64,000 nt of DNA from Cricetomys ansorgei (taxonomy: Eukaryota > Chordata > Mammalia > Rodentia > Nesomyidae). Shown here one piece after another: positions 37,442 through 48,168 of this stretch. The notes below the pieces were generated by a model. That model made no database searches. It was given only the letters and a program-made list of their open reading frames with translations, and was not told the origin of the DNA. Position numbers and translations under genes: made by a program. Location: positions 8,351,501 through 8,415,500 of the forward strand of contig JAMJFZ010002307.1 in the NCBI GenBank assembly GCA_026225945.1, in the 5' to 3' direction. The first letter of the stretch is position 1, and each line of letters starts with the position of its first letter.

Positions 37442-37721
37442 GATTTTTCAAACTTATTAATTTGATTACCTCATAAATAATTTTTCATGTCAAACAAGTT
37501 TATGGTACTGTAATGTTTTGTATTATTAATGAGATAATTGTCTAAGTGAAGTACAACTGTTCCTATTTTACTTCACAGAGGAATCTATTTGCCAACATGT
37601 ATAGGCTTTATAAAAACGTTAGCATGCACATTCAAATATTAACAAAATCAGAGAAATAATTTTATATGCAATTGCTTCTTGTATTTTGTGAAACCCAGTA
37701 AAATTGATTGTTCCTCTAAAT

Positions 37722-37945
37722 CAATAGTTTTTTACTTTCATAATGCTATGACCCTTTAGTGTAGTTCCACACGTTGTGGTGACCACTAACCATAAAATTA
37801 TCTTTGTTGCTACTTTATAACTGTAATTTTGCTACTGTTATGAATTGTAATATAAATATTTGCTGTGCAAATGGTCTTAAGCGACCCCTGTGAAAGGTTT
37901 GTCCAAGCTTCAAAAGGGTTGCAACACACATTTTGAGAACCACTG
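37722..37945. mobile_element. Non-autonomous hAT transposon (URR1-like) with 8-bp TSD
   Basis: The left end CAATAGTTTTTTACTTT and the right end GAGAACCACTG are degraded terminal inverted repeats of the CAGTGGTTCTCAA type. Between them lie GGTGACCACTAACCATAAAA, TGCTACTTTATAACTGTAAT and AAGCGACCCCTGTGAAAGG, typical of rodent URR1. The insertion is flanked by a perfect CTCTAAAT duplication (37714-37721 and 37946-37953), as expected for hAT elements. Confidence 0.93.
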
Positions 37946-37953
37946 CTCTAAAT

Positions 37954-38798
37954 TCAAACAAACTTAACCCAATCCCATATGTAATTCGTGTCACAGAATA
38001 CTTAAGATCAGTTTTACACACTAGACCATGTGATTTGAAGCCAATAAAATGAAAAATGCATCCTTCTTAACTCTTTGTCTGTTTATCATTTGGAACATTA
38101 CATTTTGGGTCAGTATTACAATCTGTATAAATGATTTTCAAAGTCCCAAGATTAGGTAATTAATAATTGCAACTATTTATTCCAGCTTCCTAAAGAAGTA
38201 AATGCAAATATGAATGTTATTTCTACATTTGCAAATGCGATGTAGAATTTTCAAATGTTACACATTGTCTGCACATTCGACTTTGTTGCAATTCTGCTAC
38301 AAAAAGATTTTCATGGCATGCTCCCAACCTCATCAGTTCTACTTAAGGGTAGAAACCCACACAGAGTTTCTAATGATACCATGGAAATGATGCTAAAAGA
38401 GTTACACTGTCTGTGTAGAATGTGCAGTTGACTATTTCCTTTACGGCATAGTACCTGGACAATTTGCCATGTATTATATTTTTAAAAATCTATTCTAACA
38501 TTTTTTTTGTTCATGCAAAAACCTTTTCAATAAACACCAATTTTCTTATGTCAAAATAATGGTTAAACCTAGATTAAAATTTCAAATATATTGCTATGAT
38601 GAAGTACTGTGAGTTTAGATGTCTTTCAGGGAAGATGCAGGTCATTGGTTTCTGCTCTCAGGTTTACTCTTTATTGGGAACTGGATGATGGGAATGAAAG
38701 GCAATACATGTTTATTGTGTATCCCTAGTTTTGACATTGTCCAGTAGTCTGTTTACTAAACATTCTACAAAGTGCATTATCATCTTTTTTCACAGTTT
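37954..38798. other. Unique AT-rich sequence
   Basis: No supportable feature. Confidence 0.5.
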
Positions 38799-38799
38799 A

Positions 38800-39410
38800 A
38801 TTCATTTTTAAATATAAATTTTTATTAATTCTTCAACAAATTCACAATTTCACACCCCCAAACCCTCTCAGATCCATGTTCCCTTTTTACCCACCAAATT
38901 TTGTGTTTGTTTGTTTTTTTCTTTTGTAATCAATCAAGTACAATGTGCTTCTCAAATATTCTTGGTTACATGACCTTCTTATGCATCATGGTTCACTTAA
39001 CAAGAGCTAAACATACAGTTTTATTACATTCTTTAGATTCTTCTTGTTCACATTTTTTATTATTTAATTTTTGTTTTGGCAATTTCAGATATGAATATTA
39101 CATTTATTTTATTTTCCACCTCCCTCCAGCTCTTTCTTGGTCCTTCCCACTCCTCAGATTTACTACACTCTTAGAGAAATCTGTTTCTTACTCACCTAGC
39201 AGCTACTAATTGCCTCTAGCTCTATGAATAGGAGGGGTATTTCATGCCAAACTCCCTTCCACTTGTTGTGCTTTGATCTGGCTTGAGCTTGCACAGGTGT
39301 TGTGGATGCTGACACAGCCACTGTGAGTTCATATGTTCAAGAACTCTGCTGTATCTGGAAGACACTGTTTCTTTGTAATCAACAACCCAATCTGACTCTT
39401 ATACTCTTTT
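38800..39410 (-). mobile_element. LINE-1 (Lx-type) 3' UTR fragment, minus strand
   Basis: In plus orientation: TTTTTATTAATTCTTCAACA, a C-rich stretch, then TGGCTTGAGCTTGCACAGGT, TGTGGATGCTGACACAGCCA, GTGAGTTCATATGTTC and GTATCTGGAAGACACTGTTT, matching the reversed rodent L1 3' region. Confidence 0.8.
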
Positions 39411-39489
39411 GGCCTTTCAATTTGTATTTTTGCATTGTATTATAGGAAAGGGGACCTATGTCTAAATAATTCTGTCATAGTAATATTGA

Positions 39490-39546
39490 GTAAAAATATA
39501 AATGGACAGATTATAGATGAGATAAATAGATGATAGATAGAGAAGA

Positions 39547-39589
<43 letters not shown>

Positions 39590-39700
39590 AGGTAGATATG
39601 TATTATGCATAGATTGATCAGTAGATGCATGAGTAGAAAGATTATAGATAGATACATAGTTACATAGAAAGATAACAGATAGATAGATAGATAGATAATA
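39490..39700. repeat. Degenerate GATA repeat with an (AT)n block
   Basis: GATAGA units surround a pure AT run at about 39549-39586 and end in (GATA)n at 39677-39699. Confidence 0.9.
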
Positions 39701-40733
39701 GAAAGAAAATAAGACACATTCATTAGAGGGTAGGGAATAAGAGCTAAAAGGGGACAGAGGAAGAAAAGTGTATGTAACAACAGCTAAAGAAGAAGTAATT
39801 AATTAAAAAGATATCAATGTGAAGGAGTACATTGGAGGATTTGGAGGGAGAAAAAAGAAGGGAGAAATGATTAATTATTTTGCAATACCAAAAAAGTCAA
39901 AAAAAACTCTATAAAACTGAATTTAAAACTCTATAGTTGCGAAATATATAGTTACTTCACAAATTAGAAAATTGATTACATGAAAAATTATGTATATTGC
40001 CCCACATTATCCAGGAGTGAAGTAAGAAGAGACTTTGTAGAGATGGTATTTTATCTGTTCACTTACACTGGTATGTGCACCAGTGATCTAGCACATTAAT
40101 ATTGAAGATTCCCCAACGACCATAAATTCAACTCATCTATCTAGCTCATCATTGACAGTGTACATTCTAAATATTTATGCATCAAATTAAAAAAATCAGA
40201 AAATAGTTATTTCTAAATTCTGCTAATGAATGAGACAAGCAATACCTCTCAAAATGTAAATATTAAAACAGTGATTTTGTCATTAAATTGAAAGAAACAA
40301 ATTTATTTATATTTCTAAGTTTCACTTGCATGAAAAACTGCTTACTGGCCTCCCCAATCAGTTTAAGTGGAAAGAAATCACACCTTTCCAGCAGCCCTTG
40401 CTTTTTGGCTCTGGGAAATTCTGCTTGAGATTTTTGATATGTTGGTCTAATTAACAGAGTCCATGTTTGCTGTTGCCTAAATCCCTGATGGCACAAATTG
40501 TGGAGTTCTTTAGAATAAAAGTCCCTCTACAACTCTCCAAGTTCTGATTTTCTTCCTTGCAAATTTGTTAACAAGTGGGAGCTTCTTGTTACCAAAGCCC
40601 ATGATACCCTAGATTTCTAAATGACATCATCAAATAAACAAAGTGTGACAGCCTTTTCCTATTCTACTTTGTGAAGTAAGAACCCAACCAGCTATGCAAT
40701 CATGTATGAATTTTTTTGATTTTTCTTCTCTCA
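39701..40733. other. Unique AT-rich sequence
   Basis: No supportable feature. Confidence 0.5.
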
Positions 40734-40734
40734 T

Positions 40735-41095
40735 ACAATACATCCTGACCCTGCCTTGCCTCTCACCACTCTTCCCAACCCCACTACCTCCCCTCTCCTA
40801 CAGATGCACTCCCATAATTTCCCTCCCACTTCCCCTCAGAACAGAGCAGGTCTCCCAGGGTTACCAATTGAACAAGGCTTAACAAGATGGAACAAGGCCA
40901 GGAAAACCCTCCTGCACAGAGAGCCTACATGGGTCTGCACCGGGCTTCCTACATATATCTTAAGGTTGTGTGGCTTGGTGTTCTTGTAAAACTACTAAAA
41001 GGTGGGAAGGGGGTGTCTCTGAATCTTTTACCTGCCCTTGGGATCCTTTTCCTCCTGCTGGATGGCCTTGCCCAGCCTTATGCATGGTTTTTACA
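40735..41095 (-). mobile_element. LINE-1 (Lx-type) 3' UTR fragment, minus strand
   Basis: In plus orientation: a C/T-rich block with CCTCTCCTACAGATGCACTC, CAGAACAGAGCAGGTCTCCC, then CTGCCCTTGGGATCCTTTTC, CTCCTGCTGGATGGCCTTGC and CCAGCCTTATGCATGG, as in the reversed L1 3' region. Confidence 0.75.
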
Positions 41096-41392
41096 AAATA
41101 CTGAAAGCAACTGGAAATCAGCTTCATATTACATATATCCAAAAACACTGATTATTTCATGTTTTTCATGTTCTTTAATTAAACTTTGGTTTTATCTTGA
41201 AATATCCTAAAGGACTATCTGTCTGGTCACTATGTTCTGTCAATAATTTTGGCTTCATGTATTAGAACTGGTAACTACATTTAATTTTTAGAATTTGAAA
41301 TAAAGTTTCAGATAATGGCTTAACACTTGAGCTGCATATATTAAGACAGAAATATGCTTACATATAAGAAATAGTATAATGTCTCAACTTTA
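41096..41392. other. Unique AT-rich sequence
   Basis: No supportable feature. Confidence 0.5.
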
Positions 41393-41393
41393 G

Positions 41394-41443
<50 letters not shown>
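41393..41443. repeat. (TAGA)n microsatellite
   Basis: About 12 uninterrupted TAGA units. Confidence 0.97.
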
Positions 41444-41459
41444 TACAGATTCTATATAA

Positions 41460-42360
41460 TTGTATATCTACTCTTTCTGGATGATAACACACTCCAAAGT
41501 TTCCAAAATTTCATGAAGTTGTAGATGCCACAGAGATCTGGTTCAGCAGCTTTCTGGTTTGGTAAATCCTGTGATCTCATCATGAAGATAAATAGACATT
41601 GGTTAGTTATAAATGCTTTTTGAGTTCTTTAGCATACAGCACAGAAAGTTGAAAAAGTGCAGTTTCAAATCAAAGAGAAAATTACCTTCGTGATCCTGAA
41701 AAGCATAATTCTGATGGCAAAGAATCATCCCAATGAAGCTTTTCTTTTAAAATTATGTACAGGAAACACCATAAATATATATATAACAAACTGAAACTGC
41801 TCCATCATGTAAAAGTTCTCCAGGAACTCCAGGCTTTGTGAAGTCTGTGCTGCGTTTTTAGGCAAAGCTCACTGGCAAGTGACTTACTTACTAAAACCGT
41901 CAATATGATGCTCATTGTAGAAAACCATATTATCATCGACCAACTTTATCAAGAGTTTGTGTGCACACCAACCACATCATGGCACAGATGAAAATCAACA
42001 TTTCAAAGAGCCAGGATCATCGTCCTCTGAAGTTGTGCTATGCTGACCATCATTCAGGCAAGAGAAACCCCATGGATTAAGGGCTTCAGCGATTTCCAGC
42101 GTTGGAGTCATTTCCAAAGATGGTGCCTGCTCTAACAAAGATCTGGACATCATTTTAGCCAGTGCACTGATTACACTCCAACAGACACAATGCTCCCTTC
42201 GTCTGTGGCTATGAGATAAGACTATTCCGGATAATAAGAACAGTTCTAGGACAGCCACAAATGAGATTACAGGTTGCAGGTCTGACTTCTGCCAGAACTC
42301 AAGCTGATGTTTTTGTCTTCAGCTGCTGCAGACAGGAGGGCTTAAAACACACAGGCACAT
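41460..42360 (-). other. Gene-like unique stretch, minus strand, unidentified
   Basis: Unique-looking sequence with weak signs of coding on the minus strand. An 87-codon frame (41995-42258) has a hydrophobic start (VAVLELFLLSGIVL), a basic patch (HRRREH) and an acidic end (SEDDD). Upstream, a pyrimidine-rich stretch ending in CTGCAG looks like a splice acceptor, but a TGA lies in the frame just after it. Further down the strand, AAG followed by GTAATT (41681-41689) resembles a donor, and a short frame reads EPDLCGIYNFMKFWKLW (about 41475-41595). No protein family is recognised, and all of this could be chance. Confidence 0.2.
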
Positions 42361-44928
42361 CATCATCTTTATATATAAATGAAAGTTGTGAGAGAAAAAT
42401 AATCTAAGGGTTTTCAAGGACAAAGCATTTTTTAAATGACAGGGAATTTGGAATTAGAGAAAAAGACCCCAGAACTAAAGCTATTACAAACTGGCACGGT
42501 AGAGTTCAGGATTTTGGCAGGACATATTTATAACAGATTTCACATAGGGGATAGCATCCAAAAACGGCTCCTCCCCTAATTATGAAATGAATTTGCTCTT
42601 CTTCAGGGGGAAAGAAAGGGAGGAAGAAATAAAAATAACTTCATTTTTGGAGTCTATGGAAATTTGTAAGGAATCAGCCCAGCAGGATAGATTACCAAAT
42701 GGAAAATTTGGAAGTAATGTTAGGTCTGGGACTTAAGGTCCCTAGCTGATGGCCAGTGAATTTGTCACAGAGATTGGTTCTGTCTCCAAAGGCCAGCCAG
42801 CTATCCTGTGCAGGAGCCCCCCTGTTGGTTGGCTGGCTGGAACCTTCATCTGCCTGCTGTGTCAGCTGCTCATTTAAACTTCAAGCCTAACATTTGTGGG
42901 AAGAAATGCAAGAGGGGTTGGGGAGACATACCAGGGAAGGTTAAAGACAAAGAAGAGCAACCTGAAGAAGGGGTGTATGGATAAGATCCTTCTTCTTTTG
43001 TTCTTTTTGGTTAAAGTGGAAAAGAATAAAAGGAAATTAGGCCAGAGGGAGAACACTGTGACAACATTCCAAGGGCACTAGTCACTGCTAACACCCATGT
43101 GCCACAAGCTTGGCTTCTGTCACCATAACTGTACTTTCCTGTTCTCACAGCACAATAACGCCATCACCCCTTGAAGCAAGATGTCCCAGGGGCCACATAA
43201 ATTATTTTATTCAAAAAGAATGGCATATTGTGTTTCTTTCTTTCGTTTTTTTTTTTTTTTTTTGGAATGATGTCTAGGTACAGGTGTGAACATATGTGAT
43301 CACTCATGTGATCACATTCTATACACACTATCTCTCACACACACATGACTCACTAAAATCCAAAGAAAAGCATACTTGAAGGTGTACCCATGACTGATGC
43401 TCTCTACAACCTCCATAGTCCTCGTATTTTAAGTTTTAGCAGTAACATGGGAATATGTTGAAAGTATTTCTACCCTAAGGACTGTGCACACTGCAGTGCT
43501 TAAGGTGGAGCATTAGCCAAGGCTGCTGGAATTGCAGTCAGATTGGTTGTAATCTTTACAGCATGGATACACCGGGGTTCAGAAAGGTTAATGAACCACT
43601 TGTGGTAGACCTTTCCTTCACATTTTAACTCTGCTTTATTCCTGATAGAACCATTAACTCCTACACTAACCTTTCTACTCGTTACTATTACACACATTCT
43701 CCCCACTAAAGCTTCCTATTGATTTTTGCCAGTGAGGTTTTATAAAATGTAGCTTTAAATACAAGGTTTCTGCAACAGTGTAAGCATCAGGCACTGAGTG
43801 TGAAGACAAAGATTAATTCTCATGTTTTAATTATTCGTTATATTGGCCTCCAAGTACTTATTTCATAAAGAACCTTCTCCAGACCTTTTATAGTTATAAA
43901 ATTGTATGAATATGATTATATATATATATATATATATCATAGTTTTAAATAATGTCTAACCTATAAATGCTATATGATACATAACTTCATTTTCCTAATG
44001 TTCCAAATGTTTCCCACCATCTTTAATGATGATTTATATTTCTCTGCTGACACATGTGTGTTATAATAACATAAACAAGGGATGAAAACAATCAATGAAA
44101 ATGGTCATATCAATAATTACTTAATATGAATTCTTACTTAGAACCCTATGCAATTTGCTCAAATGAAAGAAGGAATGAGATCCTTAAATATGAAATGCTA
44201 AGTCTAAATTTGTGTTTGGAAAAATGATACCAAAATGGAATACACAAGTTTAGTGTATCTCAACTAAAAGTAAAGAAGTTTACAAAGGAAAATTAGTGCT
44301 ACATTTTATTCTGACATCCTTGCTTTGATCAGAGAGCTCTTCAGTAATGCTGGGACAAAACCATAGGAAATCGTAAGTCCTGGTTAGAAGTTCAGGGGAA
44401 TTAAGAAAACTAAACTCTACAGTGTTTATGGTAAAGTCAGAATGAAATAATTAGTCCATTTGTAATAATATATTTCCTTATAACTTTTTTATTTTGGAAT
44501 TTTTCGTCTTGAAAAAAATCTTTCAAAAATCCCATCAGAATCCTTTCTAACTCTGAAATCAAACTTACACTTTAATCTGCCATGTTCAGTTGGAGATTAA
44601 TAACAAATTTCCATTTCCCAAGCTCATACTCTGAAGCTCAGTCCTGTAAGTTTCCTAGAGGCTGGATATTTGAGAGATGAATTGAACATAACACAGCATG
44701 TATGTTTTACTTCCTAAGTATATCAGCACGACTAGCTGTCATTTATCTTTCTCTTAAAATTGCATTAAGTATTAAAATGTGTTTTATTTAACATATATAT
44801 ATGTATATATATGCACATATTACATTACAAAGACAAAAAGGGCAGAGTTGAAACATACAATAAGCTACTTAGTGATAGCATAAAGCTAATTGCAGTCTTT
44901 ACATTAATATTTTTTCAAGTGATACAAT
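42361..44928. other. Unique sequence with T-run and TA microsatellite
   Basis: A T18 run lies at 43246-43263, paired TGTGATCAC palindromes at 43295-43316, and (TA)n at 43917-43937 and 44793-44812. No gene or transposon is recognised. Confidence 0.55.
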
Positions 44929-44929
44929 C

Positions 44930-45345
44930 TGTATTGGTTAATTTTTTGTCAACATGATACAAACCCAAGTATTCTGGGAAGTGGGAATTTCAATTGAGCA
45001 AATGACTCCATCAGATTGGCCAATAAACAAAATGTGGTGAATTTTCTTGACTGATGAGTGATATGAAAATGCCCGGCTATCTCACTGTGGCCAGGCAGTT
45101 TTGTGTGGTATAAGAAAGCAGTTTGAGAAAGCCATGGAGAGCAAGTCAGTAAACAGCATTGCTTCATGCTCTTTACATGAGTCCCTGCCTCCAGGTCCCT
45201 GCCTTTAGTTCCTGCCTGGGCTTCTCTCAATTTTGGGCTATAAAGTATCAAAATTAATAATAATAAATTAATTAATTGATTAAATTCTTTCTTCCCTTGG
45301 CTGTTTGTTATAGTCTTTATCATAGCAATAGATAACAAACTAAGA
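44930..45345 (+). mobile_element. Rodent LTR-like repeat, family A, near full length
   Basis: TTTTTTGTCAACATGATACA, GGGAATTTCAATTGAGCAAA, CCATCAGATTGGCCAATAAA, TTTCTTGACTGATGAGTGAT, AGAAAGCAGTTTGAGAAAGC, GAGAGCAAGTCAGTAAACAG, and the end ATCATAGCAATAGATAACAA. A TAA-rich insertion near 45255-45285 is the main oddity. Confidence 0.8.
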
Positions 45346-45622
45346 TAATCTTCAGTCTCTTCTCATATCCTGTGTAGATTTCTTTCTCAGAGCACCTCAA
45401 ATATGCCATGGCCTGGAGCAGAGATCCCAGTTTTCTGCACGTATATCCTTTATCCTGTGTTTCCTATGTCTATTTGGGTTATCAAGTACTATCAGTCTCT
45501 ACCTGTGAAATTCCAGTGTGTTTCAACTACAAGGTGCTGTTATTCTTATTCTATATGTTTCTTCCTCCTTCCTCTCATTCTGTCTTCAATGTCTACTTTT
45601 TATATAATATCTTGTGGAGGGG
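45346..45622. other. Unique sequence
   Basis: No supportable feature in this short gap. Confidence 0.4.
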
Positions 45623-45624
45623 CT

Positions 45625-45963
45625 GTATGATTATGTGCATGTATTCATGTGTGCATGTATAAGTAAGGGCAGGTACACATGTACCACAGTGTACATGTGG
45701 AGGTCAAAGGATGGTCTTGGAAATCAATGCTCACCTTCTAAATTGTTTGAGGCAAGGTATCTTGTTTGACAGTGTGTATACCATGTTATCAGGTCTATGA
45801 ATTTCCAGGGATTTTCCTATCTCTGCCTCCTATCTGTCCATAGGAAGCTGCAATTATAGATATAGATAGACTCCATGTCTGGCTTTACCTGACTTCTAAG
45901 AATCTTAATGAATGTTTTGACAGTTGGACATCTGTTTTATCCATTGATCTATCTCTCTAGCCC
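45625..45963 (-). mobile_element. Composite B4-type SINE, minus strand
   Basis: In plus orientation: a GTGCATG-rich leader, GTGGAGGTCAAAGGATGGTC, GAGGCAAGGTATCTTG (B1-like part), CTATCTCTGCCTCCTATCTG, and the tRNA-like end CCATTGATCTATCTCTCTAG. The B1-like and ID/tRNA-like order fits B4/RSINE1 composites. Confidence 0.75.
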
Positions 45964-46228
45964 TTCCCTCCAGCTTGTAACTTGCAACACTATCCCTCTG
46001 TCTTCACGTCTATTATCTATGGATGATGATGTAACTATCATGCTGAAGTGACAGAACTATTACATGTTTCAAGCTCTCTGATAGGGGTGTAGGCAGTACG
46101 AAGCAAAGGTACACTGTGGAGGTTAGGGAACTTGCTTGCCAACAAATCTTAGTGCCATCCCATGGTAGACACACCAGGCCACGTAACTGTGAACTTATAT
46201 ATGAAAACATGAGCAAAATAAATTACGT
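45964..46228. other. Unique sequence
   Basis: No supportable feature in this short gap. Confidence 0.4.
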
Positions 46229-46229
46229 T

Positions 46230-46705
46230 GCTCAGCTTTCCATGGTGTTACAAAATACTCATGAAGAGTAGCTTAGAGAAAGAGTTCATTTGGCTCCTAG
46301 TTTCAGAGGCTCTGGTCAATGATATGTTGGCTCCATTGCCTCTGGACCTGAAGTAAGACAAAGCATGCTGACACAGGATGCTGTGAAGGTAAGCAGCTGC
46401 TCATGGAAACTGGGAAGAGAAGAGAGGACAAAAGACTGCAGACAACAAGCATCCTTCAAAGGAATGCTTCCCATGGCCTAATTTCTCAAGCCAGGCCACA
46501 AGTCTCATTTATAGTTACAACAACCTGTCAAAAGACCACTTAGCTATCAAACCAAACCATCAACACATTGACCCATGATGAGTGTTAGAATCCTCATGAA
46601 CCAATAATCTTTAGACTCTTCCATCTCTGAACACTGTTCAATAGTGACCAAGCCTGCACCAGTGAGTCTTCAGGAGACATTCCAGATTCAAACTATAGTC
46701 TAACT
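46230..46705 (-). mobile_element. Rodent LTR-like repeat, minus strand
   Basis: In plus orientation: CCATGGTGTTACAAAATACT, AGAAAGAGTTCATTTGGC, TTTCAGAGGCTCTGG, then CTGCACCAGTGAGTCTTCAG and GGAGACATTCCAGATTCAAA, as in the reversed ends of a common rodent repeat. The middle part is diverged. Confidence 0.6.
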
Positions 46706-47923
46706 TATTGCCCCCTTTCCTCATTATAACTTCCATATCTTGGGAATTTTTGTCACAGTGATTGAAAGCTTATTCACAAATGTATCTATTCTGAATCGTG
46801 AGGTGTTAGTAGACATGAGTCTGTTTAAGCCAAAAAAAATAAAATCCCTAAAGTATCTGAGAATGCCATCACTACTTCTCACACCTCACATTAGAGGTGA
46901 CAGAATGTCTGGCGTGCAGATGAGACAATCAACAAAAAGCTCAGAGTAGCCAGATTTACAGTGAGAACTAAAGTTTTGCTACTTTAAAATCTATTCTTTA
47001 AATTGCTACAGCTATTGATACTTCTTTTTGAAAACCCCTCTTGCATAGATGGGAAAACATAGCATGGAGAACGCAAAGTAAAGCTAAAAGCAAATAATAT
47101 ATGCACCAATTGGCATAATGCCCTCACAGGTGGAAAATACCCTTCCCACTGCAGCCACAGGGAAAACAACTACTGAAGATAAAAGTGAGAATACTTTCCA
47201 AATGGCATCTGTTACTGTTTGCTACAGTGCTTTCTATGAGGATATGCTCTAAAGTGCCCTCAAGAAGAGATGCATCATGAGAACAGCTAAAGAACCATCC
47301 TAATCCCATTCCCCAGCAGTATTGTGTGGCTAGATCATATGAAGTTAATGTTTTCATTGAATAAAATTATACTTCCTACAGCTGTCTTCCAACCTCACAT
47401 ATGCATATTTCACATGTATTTAATAAAATGATTGACTTTATACTCACTTTTTATCCTGTCCTCACCATGGCATTTGGGATCTCCTGGCAGAATCTATTTC
47501 CTTTAAAATCAATGAGAAGGGTTTCTCTTCCCTACCATTTCCCTCAATGTGCATACAATTCTTATATCTGGAATTTCTCCATAAAGGTTATTTAAGTAAA
47601 TGCTTTTTTAATGAGTCAATCTCTAAGAGTACAAGAATGTATAAAAACAGTGGCAGGTTACTTTTGGGACCAATTTATTACAGAAATAAAGTTGTTTGTT
47701 TGCCTTATGTAGTATAAGCATTAGCTTTGCAATAGACCTCACTTGTGCAGGGACTTGGCCCTGGAATCTCTAATCAGAAGACAAGGATTCAGATAAAGGG
47801 GTAGCTTTCACAGGTAAGTTACTATTTTAACAGCATGTAAACCGCAGTAAATCATCTGCTTGCTTGCATCTGAACTCTGTGAAGCCAAGAAAACAAGATT
47901 GCTTCATTTTGTTTTGTTTTGGG
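46706..47923. other. Unique AT-rich sequence
   Basis: No supportable feature. Confidence 0.5.
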
Positions 47924-47924
47924 A

Positions 47925-48168
47925 AGTGACAAGGTTTATTTTATCTTATACTTCAAGGTGACAGTCCATCATAGAGGGAAGGAAGGACATGAGATCAAGA
48001 AAGGGACCTTAAGGCAGGATTGCTTGCTATTTCATGCCCCATTGGCTCAATCCATGGAATTTACTCTAGCTGAGGAATTACCTCGGGAAGCCTAGGAGGT
48101 GTTGCTTGCTGGCTGGCTCAATCTCTGGCTGCCTGAAGGGCTCACCAAATATGCTTCTTAAGCTTAAC
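47925..48168 (-). mobile_element. Rodent LTR-like repeat, family A, minus strand (partial)
   Basis: In plus orientation: GACAAGGTTTATTTTATCTT, ATACTTCAAGGTGACAGTCC, AGGAGGTGTTGCTTGCTGGC and TGGCTCAATCTC, like the reversed 3' half of family A. Confidence 0.6.

Noticed and set aside
41830..41960. Box C/D snoRNA-like GATGATAA sequence on the minus strand
   Set aside because: No proper D box (CTGA) at the expected distance and no terminal stem.
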